A DNA stretch of 64,000 bases from Pseudonocardiales bacterium (GTDB taxonomy: Bacteria > Actinomycetota > Actinomycetes > Mycobacteriales > Pseudonocardiaceae), in assembly GCA_023252195.1 (NCBI GenBank), contig JAHEXI010000003.1:310001-374000 (forward strand). The letters are read 5' to 3'. This document shows positions 35,439-44,139 of the stretch, in pieces. A model generated the notes under the pieces. That model searched no databases and was not told the origin of the DNA. It saw only the letters and a program-made list of their open reading frames with translations. The stretch's first letter is position 1, and the number at the start of each line of letters is the position of its first letter. Position numbers and translations under genes: made by a program.

Positions 35439-38216
35439 CTACTGAGCGGTATCGAGCGTGCGCCGGGTGGCCTCCGCAGCCAGCTCCGAACGTGACGCGG
35501 TGCCCAGCTTGGCGAAGATGTGCGAGAGGTGGGCTTTGACAGTCCCGAGAGAGATGAACATGCGCTCGCCGATCTGGCGGTTGGTGAGCCCGGTAGCGAT
35601 GTGGCGTACGACGTCGAGCTCGGTCGGGGTCAGGCTGTCCCAGCCGCGGGACGGGCGCTTCCGTTCGCCGCGGGTCCGACGGACGTAGGCGACCGCCTCG
35701 CCGGTGTCCAGTGCGGCGCCGGCGGCGAAGGCGGCGTGGTAGCTGTCGGGTCCGAGCGCTTCAGTGGTGGCGCCCTCGACGGAGGTCCAGAACTCCGGTT
35801 CGGCCGGGAAACGGACGATGCCCAGCCGCTGTCGGCCGGCCGCCGCAGCGCCCAGCAGCCGAGCCGCGTGCTCGAACCTACCCTGCACGGCGGCAATGGC
35901 GGCGAGCACATCGAGGCACTCCGGTATGTCGATCGCGAAGCCCTTGGCGCTCAGGCGGCCCAGCGCGTGCTGGATGTATTGCTCCGCGTCGGCGGTCTTG
36001 CCCGCGGCCAGGGCGAGACGGCCCAGCAGCCGCTCAGCGTTGGCTTGCATCCATCCGCTGCCCAGCTGCCGGGCCATCTCCAGCGCCTCCTCGCCACGAG
36101 CCGCAGCCGCATCGAGGTTCCCGGCGACCCGCTCCAGAGTGCCCAGGGCGGCAAGATGCCAGGTCAGCAGGTACACGAATCCTGAGCGGCGCTCCACCTC
36201 TACCGCGGTCTCAAGGTGCCCGCGCGCCGCGGGGAACTCGCCCACGACCATCTCGGCTCTGCCGAGCATCTGGTTGGCGATGCCGAGGGTGAAGCCCGCG
36301 CCGGCCTCCAGCGCCTGCGCGAGCGTGGTGCCGGCAAGCGAGTACGCGAGCTCAGTGTCGCCGCACGCAAGATGCGTGTAGGCCAGGTAGCCGCTGGCGA
36401 GGCCGTTCGGGGCCGGGTCACCGACCTCGTCGCTGGCGGCGATGGCACGCGCGAGCAACCGCCGAGCCTCGGGCAGCCGCCCGTGGTACATCGATTCCCA
36501 GCCCAAGCAGAACCAGTGCCACGCGAATCCTCGCCGGTAGCCAAGCCGCGTTGCGGTCGCGTAGGCGTCATGGAGCAGCGGCCGGGCCGTGTCGAACTCG
36601 TCCTGGTAATGCCAGGCAATCGCCAGGGTCTGCGATGCACTGGTCTGGCACCAAGCATCACCGGCCTGCGTCGCCAGCGCCAGGCTGCGCTGGAGCAGCG
36701 CCCGCCCGCCGGCCGGGTCGCCAATGGACACCATCAGCCCCAGGATGTCCAGGGCTCGGCCTTGGGTCCAGAGGTCACCGCAGGCCTCGCCGACCGCCAG
36801 CGCCAGCTGCGCCCACCCGTGTGCGGCCTGGTACGCGCCGCCGTAGAGGCCGAGGTTCGCGCGGCCGGCCAATACCCGTCCGCGCAGCGGTGTCGGCTCC
36901 TCGCCTGCTGCGGCCAGACTGCGCGCGTAGGCAGCATCACCTTCCTGATACCTGCCGGTGAACAGCCAGAACAGGGTCAGCGCGGCCACCAGACGCAGGC
37001 CGGCCTCGGGGTCGGTCACCGCTGCCCGATCCAGGGCGGCCCGCAGGTTCGGTAGCTCGACGGCGACAGTGCTGAGAACGCGGTCGTCTCGCCCAGCGCC
37101 GAGCACCTGTGGCTCCGCGACTTCGGCGAGCGCAAGGTGGTAGGCCAGGTGGCGATCGCGTAGGCCGTCGACTTCGCCGGCGTCGACCAAGCGCGCTGCG
37201 GCGTACTGGCGGACGGTCTCTGGCAGGCGATAGCGCATCTCGGAGCCGTGTGCGTCGGTGCTGACCAGGGACTGGTCCACCAGGCCGGTCACCAGGTCGA
37301 GCACCGCGTCGCGGTCGATGCCCTCGCCGGGGCACACCTGCTCAACCGCGTCCAGCGTCGCGCCGCCGGCGAAGACCGCGAGTCGCCGCAACAGCACGCG
37401 TTCACCGTCGCTGAGTAGCTCGTGGCTCCACTCCAGTGAGGCATGCAGGGTTTGCTGGCGTGGCATCGCCGTGCGGGCGCCGCCGGTGAGCAGGTGGAAG
37501 CGGTCGCTCAGACGGCGAGCGATCTGCTCGGGCGACAGCATCCGGATCCGCGCGGCGGCCAGCTCGATGGCCAGCGGAATGCCGTCGAGGTCGTGACAGA
37601 TCTGCGCGATGATGGGTGCGTTGGGCCCGGTGATGGTGAAATCCCGGCGCACCTGCGTGGCGCGCGCAATGAACAGGGATCCCGCGTCGGACTGGCGCAG
37701 CGCCGCACTCCGGGGTGCAGCTGGCAACGACATCGAGGGCACGCGCCACGCCGTCTCGCCCAACACACCCAGCGGTGCCCGGCTCGTTGCCAGCAACGTC
37801 ACTGAAGGGCATGTCCGTACCAGCGCGTCGACGAGCTGCGCGCAGGCCGCGAGCAGGTGTTCGCAGTTGTCGAGAATCAGCAGCGTGCGGCGGGCATGCA
37901 GGTAACGGACGAGCGTTTCGAGGAGTTCGCTACCGGGCATCTCGCGCAGGCCGATAGCGCCGATCACGGCGGCTGGCAGCAGCACGGCGTCCTTGAGTCG
38001 CGCAACCTCGACCCACCACACGCCGTCAGGGTGTCCGTCGATCGCACCAGCCGCGGCCTGCAACGCCAGGCGCGTCTTACCGCAGCCGCCGGCGCCGGTC
38101 AGCGTCAACAACCGCACGCCGCCCAGCAGCTCGCCGACCTGCGTCAGCTCAGAGCGCCGCCCGACGAAGCTGGTCAGCTCACTGGGCAGATTGGTGGAGG
38201 TGCCGCCGGCATCCAC
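35439..38216 (-). CDS. STAND ATPase regulator with C-terminal LuxR HTH
   Basis: 925 residues from GTG 38216. It has an NB-ARC-like ATPase with P-loop GAGGCGKTRLAL (residues about 41-52), Walker B LLILDNCEHLL and sensor LLATSRAPLGV. About 450 residues of TPR-like helices follow, and a LuxR helix-turn-helix near 862-920 (LTPTELDVVRHIATGLTNRQIGERMFISLGTVKAHLSHIFAKL). It closely resembles the ATPase part of the cyclase-containing protein at 49685-53239 but lacks the cyclase. It is probably a transcription factor with unknown ligand. Confidence 0.92.
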   Translation of the reverse strand: MDAGGTSTNLPSELTSFVGRRSELTQVGELLGGVRLLTLTGAGGCGKTRLALQAAAGAIDGHPDGVWWVEVARLKDAVLLPAAVIGAIGLREMPGSELLETLVRYLHARRTLLILDNCEHLLAACAQLVDALVRTCPSVTLLATSRAPLGVLGETAWRVPSMSLPAAPRSAALRQSDAGSLFIARATQVRRDFTITGPNAPIIAQICHDLDGIPLAIELAAARIRMLSPEQIARRLSDRFHLLTGGARTAMPRQQTLHASLEWSHELLSDGERVLLRRLAVFAGGATLDAVEQVCPGEGIDRDAVLDLVTGLVDQSLVSTDAHGSEMRYRLPETVRQYAAARLVDAGEVDGLRDRHLAYHLALAEVAEPQVLGAGRDDRVLSTVAVELPNLRAALDRAAVTDPEAGLRLVAALTLFWLFTGRYQEGDAAYARSLAAAGEEPTPLRGRVLAGRANLGLYGGAYQAAHGWAQLALAVGEACGDLWTQGRALDILGLMVSIGDPAGGRALLQRSLALATQAGDAWCQTSASQTLAIAWHYQDEFDTARPLLHDAYATATRLGYRRGFAWHWFCLGWESMYHGRLPEARRLLARAIAASDEVGDPAPNGLASGYLAYTHLACGDTELAYSLAGTTLAQALEAGAGFTLGIANQMLGRAEMVVGEFPAARGHLETAVEVERRSGFVYLLTWHLAALGTLERVAGNLDAAAARGEEALEMARQLGSGWMQANAERLLGRLALAAGKTADAEQYIQHALGRLSAKGFAIDIPECLDVLAAIAAVQGRFEHAARLLGAAAAGRQRLGIVRFPAEPEFWTSVEGATTEALGPDSYHAAFAAGAALDTGEAVAYVRRTRGERKRPSRGWDSLTPTELDVVRHIATGLTNRQIGERMFISLGTVKAHLSHIFAKLGTASRSELAAEATRRTLDTAQ

Positions 38217-38418
38217 TGGGGATTCTTCCCAACATCAGAGGCCTGCCTATCCGGCCGGGCCCTGGCGATTGTCTCATCCTCAGGCCTCGGCGGGTACGTT
38301 TCTCCAGTCCCCGAAAGGTCAGCGCAGACCGTGCGGATCGTCGGCGCTTGCGGTCCGGATCTGCCGACCGTGCGTCAGGGGATCATCCAGGCCGCCGCCG
38401 TGAAGGGAGCCCAACCCG

Positions 38419-39586
38419 ATGAGCGCCGCGACGAGCGGTCCGCCGACGGTCGCCGCCCGGATGGACCGCCTGCCGATCACCCGCACGCACCTGCTCGCCA
38501 CGGTGGCGATTGGATTGGGATTGTTCTTCGATCTTTACGAGATCTTTGTGACCGGCGTGCTCGCCGCCGTGCTGACGAACAGCGTGTGGGACCGATCATG
38601 CTCATGGCCACTCGGTTCTTTGCTGGGCTCGGGATCGGCGCCGAACTACTACACCGCATGGGCGTACACCGTGTCGTTCATCGCCGTCCCAGCCGTGGGT
38701 TTTCTCGCCCACGGGCTGGCGCTGAGGCACCGTTGGGCTTCGAGGGGTGGAGGTGGCTGCTCGTCCTGGGCTCGCTCGGTTCGGTCGTGGTGTACCTCCT
38801 GCGCCGTGGTCTACTCGAGTCGCCACGTTGGCTGGAGGCGGTCGGTCGGCAGAGTGCGGCCGAGCAGGTCATGGCCCGGTTCGAGGTGCAGGCCCGCAGC
38901 CGAGTCGGCACGGTAGTGCCACCGCCGGTGGAATCCGTGGAGTTAGCGCGGCCCCAGACGGTTCGCGTCCGCACGCTGCTGCACGCGCCGTTCGGGCGCC
39001 GCACCGCCATGCTCGTGATCTTTCATCTGCTGCAGACCTTCGGCTACTACGGGTTCGGCACTCTGGTGCCGATCGTGCTCACCGCCAAGGGGTACTCGGT
39101 GGCATCGTCGCTAGCTGTTCAGCGCGGTGAGCTTCATCGGCTATCCGATCGGCTCGGCGCTGTCGGTGCCGATCATCGAACGCATCGAACGTAAGTACCT
39201 CATCATCGTCACCGCGGTCGGCATGGCGATGTTCGGCCTCGCGTTCGGTCACGCTGAGTCAACCACGACGATCCTGGTCTTTGGTTTCCTCTATACCGCT
39301 ATCAGCAACGTCTTCTCCAACGCGGTCCACGTCTACCAGGCGGAGATCTTTCCCACCCAGGTGCGCTCGACGGCGGCGACCTGGACCTACTCACTAAGCC
39401 GCCTATCCACCGCGGCGATGCCGTTTCTACTCGTCCCGCTCCTGCGCAGCGCCGGGCCAGCGGCCCTGTTCACCAATGGTCGCCACCGCCATGGTCGTGG
39501 TCGCCCTAGACGTCGGGTTGCTCGGCCCGCGCAGCACCGGCCGGGCGCTCGAGCAGGTCAACCCGGTGACCACCAAGAGCAGCTGA
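38419..39586 (+). pseudogene. MFS (sugar-porter-like) transporter broken by several frameshifts
   Basis: From ATG 38419 the first helix reads normally (HLLATVAIGLGLFFDLYEIFVTGVLAAVL). The frame then jumps near 38595 (LMATRFFAGLGIGAEL), back near 38650 (AWAYTVSFIAVPAVGFLAHGLA), again near 38735 (GFEGWRWLLVLGSLGS through AMLVIFHLLQTFGYYGFG), near 39127 (SFIGYPIGSALSVPIIERIERKY through TQVRSTAATWTYS) and a last time before the end (MVATAMVVVALDVGLLGP, stop 39584-39586). Together they form one 12-helix transporter. It is inactive as written. Confidence 0.8.
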
Positions 39587-39689
39587 TCCCCTTGCCGGGT
39601 AACGGCGAACGGTCGCATCCGATACATGGATGGGGGCGCTTGCTGCTCGGCGAGCACGGTTCACCGACAACTCAACTTGGGGGGACATT

Positions 39690-39890
39690 ATGCGGGGAGT
39701 CATCATTCGTTCTCTGGCGACCACGGCCGTGGTCAGCGGGGTTATTCTCGCTGGGGCCGGCGTGGCCGCTGCTGACACGGGAAATCCGACCGGCGGTACC
39801 GGCTCAGACCAACCAACCTGCCAACCCGGTAATATTAACCTTACGCCGGAGTGCTTCCTCGCTCCGCGCGGCGGCCAACTTTTCCCGTAG
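39690..39890 (+). CDS. Small secreted protein
   Basis: 66 residues from ATG 39690 with GGGGGGA upstream. A signal peptide (RSLATTAVVSGVILAGAGVAAA) with cleavage expected before DTGNPT leaves a mature peptide of about 37 residues rich in Gly, Pro and Thr. It has two cysteines (QPTCQPGN and PECFL) that could form one disulfide. A terminator follows 15 bp after the stop. I recognise no family. Confidence 0.7.
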   Translation: MRGVIIRSLATTAVVSGVILAGAGVAAADTGNPTGGTGSDQPTCQPGNINLTPECFLAPRGGQLFP

Positions 39891-39905
39891 CGACGCGACG
39901 CTGAC

Positions 39906-39942
39906 AAACGGCCCTGCCCGCACGTAGCAGGCGGGGCCGTTT
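39906..39942 (+). terminator. Rho-independent terminator after the secreted-peptide gene
   Basis: AAACGGCCCTGCC (39906-39918) pairs with GGCGGGGCCGTTT (39930-39942) with one mismatch across an 11-nt loop, followed by TTCTG. It lies 15 bp after the stop at 39890. Confidence 0.8.
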
Positions 39943-40017
39943 CTGCGCCCCGAGGCACCGTTGGGTGCACTTCGGGCCGTACGCTGCGGGGCCGGGCTAG
40001 GTCTGGGAGGGCGTGCA

Positions 40018-41163
40018 GTGGCAAACGACGACGAACGCATCGCCCTGTTTCTCGACTACGAGAACCTCGCGATCGGTGCGCGCGACGGGCTGGGCGTGTC
40101 GCCTTTCGACTTCGGTCCAGTGGCCGACGCGCTCGCCGAGCGAGGGCGCGTGGTGGTGCGCCGGGCCTACGCCGACTGGTCGTACTTCGACGCCGACCGC
40201 CGGCTACTCGCCCGGGCGCAGGTCGAGCTCATCGAGATCCCCCAGCGCATCGGGGGCTCGCGGAAAAATGCCGCGGACATCAAGATGGCCGTCGACGCCA
40301 TTGAGCTGGCCTACGAGCGCGGCTTCATCACGACGTTCGCCATCGGTACGGGTGACTCCGACTTCACCCCGCTCGTGCACAAGCTGCGCGAGCTCGACAA
40401 GCGGGTCATCGGCATCGGCGTGCAGTCCTCGACGTCCGCCCTGCTACCGCCCGCCTGCGACGAGTTCTTGTTTTACGATCGCCTGCCCGGGGTCGAGCCG
40501 TCGCAAGAGCCGAGGCGAGGCAAAGGGCGCGGACGTCAGCCAGGCGCAACACCACCGACGGTGTCGCCGCCGGTGGCGATCCTGACGCCCTCGGGCGCCA
40601 CCGCGAGGGTCGACGATGGTGGCGCCGACCAGGTAGTCGCCGACGTCCCGGCCGACGAGGCGGTTGCGGCGGCCGAGGAGCGCGACGTCGGGCTGCTCGT
40701 CGCGCGCACGCTGTCTGGTCTGCAGCGCCATGCCAGCGGCCCGGTGCTCGCCTCGACGCTCAAGCGGGCGATCCTGCGCAAGGATCCCACTTTCGACGAG
40801 GCCGAGCAGGGATTCCGCGGGTTCGGCGAGCTGCTGCGCCACCTGGAGAGCCAGCGCGTAGTGGAGCTGCGCCGGGGATCGGCGCAGGGCGACCCCGAGG
40901 TGACGTTTCCGGAGGACGACTCGGCTGACGATGACGCGTTCCGGCTGCTGGTGGATGTCGTTCGGGAGCTGTCGGTGTCGGACGTGCCGCCGCAGCTCAG
41001 CGGGCTGAAAAACCAGCTGCGCAAGCGGCTACCCGACTTCAGCGAGAAGCGCTACGGCTTCAACAGCTTCCTGTCCTTCGTCAAGGCGGCCCGCGCGCGA
41101 AACCTGATCGCCATGGAGTGGGATGACGACGCCGGCGACTACCTGCTGCGCGTACCCGGCTAA
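40018..41163 (+). CDS. NYN-domain ribonuclease-like protein with OST-HTH/LOTUS domains
   Basis: 381 residues from GTG 40018, with GGGAGGG at 40005. Residues 5-160 form a NYN (PIN-like) domain with conserved acidic residues: ALFLDYENL, NAADIKMAVDA and GTGDSDFTPLV. A linker follows. Two OST-HTH-like winged-helix domains (about 220-290 and 305-380) each carry a pattern like FDEAEQGFRGFGELLRHLE and FSEKRYGFNSFLSFVKAA. The combination is known in bacterial relatives of MARF1/LOTUS proteins and suggests RNA binding and cleavage. The target is unknown. Confidence 0.9.
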   Translation: MANDDERIALFLDYENLAIGARDGLGVSPFDFGPVADALAERGRVVVRRAYADWSYFDADRRLLARAQVELIEIPQRIGGSRKNAADIKMAVDAIELAYERGFITTFAIGTGDSDFTPLVHKLRELDKRVIGIGVQSSTSALLPPACDEFLFYDRLPGVEPSQEPRRGKGRGRQPGATPPTVSPPVAILTPSGATARVDDGGADQVVADVPADEAVAAAEERDVGLLVARTLSGLQRHASGPVLASTLKRAILRKDPTFDEAEQGFRGFGELLRHLESQRVVELRRGSAQGDPEVTFPEDDSADDDAFRLLVDVVRELSVSDVPPQLSGLKNQLRKRLPDFSEKRYGFNSFLSFVKAARARNLIAMEWDDDAGDYLLRVPG

Positions 41164-41252
41164 GCCCCATCACCGCGCGACAGCCGCGAATGCCCTAGCC
41201 AGTTGCCGTCTAGCGGACGCGCTGCGGGTGCTCCCCGCGCGTGCGCGCCTCG

Positions 41253-41681
41253 CTACGCCGGCGCTGGGGCGGGCATAGCACCTAGCTGTTCGAGGAGCTC
41301 CAGGCGATCGAAGTGATGTCGCACTGCGACGATCACGCCGCCCTGAACCTCGAAATCCTGTGAGAACGTTAAGTTCACGGGTCGATCCGTTGGAGGAATG
41401 TCCCCACCAGGGGTGTGGAACGTTCCCTTATGTGTGCCTTCAGCTCTGCCCTGGACAGCGACGGCCGAACCTTCCTCGACAACGCGGGTAACGGTCAGCT
41501 TGATGTCGGGGAATGCTTCCCATAAAACAGAGCAGAACGCGATCACCTGATCGCCTCCTCGAAGCAGGCCGCCGGGGACCGCCCACTCAACGTCAGAACC
41601 TAATAACGTCAGGAGCCGCTCGGTGTCCTGAGCGTTGAACGCTGCCATCTTCTGGTGCGCCACATTCGCTGCCTGTCCCAT
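41253..41681 (-). CDS. SnoaL-like NTF2-fold protein
   Basis: 142 residues from ATG 41681. The sequence AAFNAQDTERLLTLLGSDVEWAVPGG, VIAFCSVLWEAFPDIKLTVTRVVEEGSAVAVQGRAEGTHKG and the C-terminal VRHHFDRLELLEQLG are those of SnoaL/limonene-epoxide-hydrolase-like proteins. Members range from polyketide cyclases to proteins without known activity. Upstream, 61-99 bp from the start codon, lies the first of three paired dyads, so it is a likely target of the CRP-like regulator. Confidence 0.85.
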   Translation of the reverse strand: MGQAANVAHQKMAAFNAQDTERLLTLLGSDVEWAVPGGLLRGGDQVIAFCSVLWEAFPDIKLTVTRVVEEGSAVAVQGRAEGTHKGTFHTPGGDIPPTDRPVNLTFSQDFEVQGGVIVAVRHHFDRLELLEQLGAMPAPAPA

Positions 41682-41741
41682 ATCTGACTCCTTTTTGTTG
41701 TACCGGAACTGGAATTCTGTCCGAGCGTCACGCCGGCCCGC

Positions 41742-41780
41742 TGTCAGGTGTGTGACATCGGCAGTGTCAGCTTGCCGACA
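41742..41780 (-). promoter_or_regulatory. Paired 16-bp dyads, copy 1
   Basis: TGTCAGGTGTGTGACA (41742-41757) and TGTCAGCTTGCCGACA (41765-41780) are both dyads of half site TGTCR with a 6-bp spacer. Their starts are 23 bp apart. The pair lies 61-99 bp upstream of the minus-strand SnoaL gene. The second sequence recurs exactly, in inverse, at 49100. Confidence 0.75.
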
Positions 41781-41819
41781 CCTGTGCCAGTCACGACCAT
41801 CATCGCCCGGTGCGTGCGG

Positions 41820-42095
41820 TCACGTCGTCGGCGGGAGGCTGGCAGATCGGAGTTGATCATGCCGACCACGTCCTTCCGTGACCCTTCGGCTTGCTTCTTC
41901 CAGACGTCGACGAACTTGCCCTGTCGATCGCGGGGTTAGCGAATGCGTAGGTGCCTACGGCGTAGGCCAAGTCGCCGCAGCGCTGGCCGGGGAGTTGTCA
42001 GCCGCCTTGGAGCAGGCCAGCATGGACGCGACCAAGCCTACGCAGCCGGTCAAAAGTGCAATCGCTCGGAATGCTTTCTTTCTCATTCGTACCAT
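41820..42095 (-). pseudogene. DUF4440-like lipoprotein, truncated and frameshifted
   Basis: ATG 42095, with ATAGGAGG upstream, reads a lipoprotein signal ending in ASMLACSKAAD and stops at 41955 after 46 residues. In neighbouring frames the sequence continues as the C-terminal strands of a DUF4440 protein: AYAVGTYAFANPAID, then GKFVDVWKKQAEG and NSDLPAS near 41840. The central part of the domain is missing. It was probably a secreted NTF2-fold lipoprotein. The second set of paired dyads lies 68-106 bp upstream of its start. Confidence 0.6.
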
Positions 42096-42162
42096 CAGCG
42101 CCTCCTATCTGGTCGGCAGCGCTCGCGCATGCGTATTGTCTGCGCTCGTCACGTCGGCCTGC

Positions 42163-42201
42163 TGTCAGCTACTCGACACGGACAATGTCAGCTTGCGGAC
42201 A
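42163..42201 (-). promoter_or_regulatory. Paired 16-bp dyads, copy 2
   Basis: TGTCAGCTACTCGACA (42163-42178) and TGTCAGCTTGCGGACA (42186-42201) again start 23 bp apart. The stronger GCTTGC-type dyad is distal to the minus-strand lipoprotein start, the same order as in copies 1 and 3. The pair is also 182 bp before the CRP-like gene, so autoregulation is possible. Confidence 0.75.
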
Positions 42202-42382
42202 GTATGCGGGACCTTGGGCGAGGCCGAGGCCGAGGGCGAAGCGCTGGAGCGATCGGCGAAATCAGGGACCGAGACGCCGTCGGCGGTGCCTGCGTGGCCG
42301 AGATCGGACGGTGGCCGCTGGCCATCACAGATGGCGAGGCTTAGGCTTTGGCGCACGGTCGCTGCGGAAGCTGGGGTTGTCG

Positions 42383-43084
42383 ATGAAAGCCGAGCAAGCG
42401 GCATCCCTGCTGGCAAAGACGCCGCTGTTCGCAGGTCTCGACGAATCTGAGCTTCTCGGACTCGGTGCTTGCGCGCATCGACGCAGCTACCGCAAGGGCG
42501 AGTACATATTCCATCAGGGTGACACCGGAAGCGCCGTGTTCGTGCTGACGGAGGGCAGGGTCAAGGTCATCTTCGCCTCGGAGGACGGGGACGAAATGAT
42601 CCTCGCCACGCTGCAGCCACCCGACGTCTTCGGGGAACTGGCTCTCATCGACGGTGGGCCCCGTTCGGCGTCGATCCAGACTCTCGAGCCCACGACTGTG
42701 CTGACGGTCACGCGGGCGACGCTGTTGGACCTGATGTCCAGACAGCCTGGAGTAACCGACGTCGTTCTGCGCTCCCTTGGCAGGTTGGTGCGCCGGATGA
42801 TCGCGCAGGCCGGAGACCTGGTGTTCATGGACCTTCACGGCCGGGTCGCCAAGCTGTTGCTGCGCCTGATTGAGGACTCGACTGACCACCCGGGTGACGG
42901 TTTGTCGCTCGACCTCAAGATGACCCAGTCGGACCTCGCCGCCATGGTGGGGGGATCGCGCCAGAGCGTGAACCAAATTCTGCACCAGTTCGAGCGCAGA
43001 GGTTATCTACGCCTTGAGGGACACCGGCTGATGGTGGAAGATGTCGACGCCTTACGGCGCCGTGCCGGCTTCCCCGCTTCCTAG
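42383..43084 (+). CDS. CRP/FNR-family transcription regulator
   Basis: 233 residues from ATG 42383. The N-terminal cyclic-nucleotide-binding barrel is complete (RRSYRKGEYIFHQGDTGSAVFVLTEGRVKV) and includes the phosphate-binding cassette FGELALIDGGPRSASI, with the Glu and Arg that hold cAMP in CRP. The C-terminal winged helix is MTQSDLAAMVGGSRQSVNQILHQFERRGYL. Its recognition helix begins SRQSVNQ where CRP has SRETVGR, so a different half site is expected. It lies among NTF2-fold genes with paired dyads and next to cyclase-domain proteins. Confidence 0.92.
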   Translation: MKAEQAASLLAKTPLFAGLDESELLGLGACAHRRSYRKGEYIFHQGDTGSAVFVLTEGRVKVIFASEDGDEMILATLQPPDVFGELALIDGGPRSASIQTLEPTTVLTVTRATLLDLMSRQPGVTDVVLRSLGRLVRRMIAQAGDLVFMDLHGRVAKLLLRLIEDSTDHPGDGLSLDLKMTQSDLAAMVGGSRQSVNQILHQFERRGYLRLEGHRLMVEDVDALRRRAGFPAS

Positions 43085-43121
43085 CTCGGCGAATCGTCCA
43101 GTTTGTCGAAGGGAGAACGAG

Positions 43122-43525
43122 ATGGGAACGCTCCGCAGAAGCGACGGTCTAGTCGTCTTCAAGCAGGAGGGAGTGGGGAAACCCGGAGGGTCGAGTCCGG
43201 GGACGTCACAGCGGAGTTTGGGCGCGCCGACCGGGCACTTGATTCCACCCCGCTGTTCCGGGGGCTGCCCGACGACATGTGCCAGTGTCGACACCAGGGC
43301 TATGTGGTCACGGGACAGCTCACCTTCAAGACAACGGACGGGTCCTTCGACGTTGCCGCGGGCGAGGCCTTCGACGTCCCTCCCGGACACATTCCGCTAT
43401 TCTCGGCGGGCTGCGAATGGGTACAGTTCACGGCAACCGCGGGGCAGCGCAAGACCGATAAGGCGGTCCAGCGCAACACGGCTGCCGCAGCGGGCACCGG
43501 CGACCACCCAACCGGGCAGACATAG
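43122..43525 (+). pseudogene. Cupin-domain gene with a frameshift
   Basis: ATG 43122 (GGGAGAACGAG upstream) starts MGTLRRSDGLVVFKQEGVGKPGG. The frame then has to change near 43185 to continue TRRVESGDVTAEFGRADRALDSTPLFRGLPDDMCQCRHQGYVVTG. The cupin barrel follows (LTFKTTDGSFDVAAGEAFDVPPGHIPLFSAGCEWVQFTAT) with stop at 43525. The domain itself is intact but detached from its start. It follows the CRP-like gene by 37 bp and may once have been its operon partner. Confidence 0.65.
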
Positions 43526-43587
43526 CCCGGATCTGCTCGACAAGCGCGGTGAAGGCGGCCGAGCTGGATGGGTGTGATGTTGTCGTG

Positions 43588-43980
43588 CTAGGAGAAGAAC
43601 GCATCGTGGGCGTAGGGGCTCAGGGAGATCTGCCATGCTTCCACGATCCTGCCGTCGCGGAAGTGGAAAACAACGAGCCCGTTCTCGTCGTAGGTGTTGC
43701 CGTTGCGTCTGGCGAAGCTATGGTCGACGCTGATCACGTGCTCGTCGTCGCCGACGGCGACGTGCAGCTCGGTCTGGTACGTGCCGTTGGTGAGCTTATG
43801 GAGGCGATCAAAGTAGGCGCAGGTCGTCTCCCGACCCTGGTAGTCACCGGCGATTGAGCTACGTCCTGGAACGTGCCAGACCACGTTCTCGGCGATGAGT
43901 TCGGCCAGGGTATCGGTATCGCCGTTGTTGACGGCGTCGTAGCCTTGCCGCACGATCTCGACGTGAGGATGTTCGGGCAT
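43588..43980 (-). CDS. SnoaL-like NTF2-fold protein
   Basis: 130 residues from ATG 43980 (GGAGGAG upstream). It has the typical layout VEIVRQGYDAVNNGDTDTLAELIAENVVWHVPGRSSIAGDYQG and the closing ENGLVVFHFRDGRIVEAWQI, both characteristic of the SnoaL/DUF4440 group. It is the best preserved of several NTF2-fold genes in this region. Its promoter lacks the TGTCR dyads; it shares a 159-bp divergent region with the SARP-cyclase gene, where an imperfect dyad lies at 44057-44083. Confidence 0.88.
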   Translation of the reverse strand: MPEHPHVEIVRQGYDAVNNGDTDTLAELIAENVVWHVPGRSSIAGDYQGRETTCAYFDRLHKLTNGTYQTELHVAVGDDEHVISVDHSFARRNGNTYDENGLVVFHFRDGRIVEAWQISLSPYAHDAFFS

Positions 43981-44139
43981 CGCTTCTCCTCCTATCCACG
44001 ACCCCGTTGCCAGCCGAATTCCGGTCGTGAACGAGCGTGCGCCCGCGAGGTTGCATGAGGCGTTACCACTGGGTTACCGCCTCGGATGGACATAGGCTGA
44101 AGGGTCGACCCCGCGCCGAAGGGGGAGGGGTGCAGCCCG

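Noticed and set aside
37857-38590. Plus-strand frame antisense to the start of the STAND regulator
   Set aside because: Only its part beyond about 38590 is real, as a piece of the broken MFS gene.
43186-43230. tRNA T-arm-like GGGTCGAGTCC
   Set aside because: No acceptor or anticodon stems can be drawn around it, and it lies in the cupin remnant.
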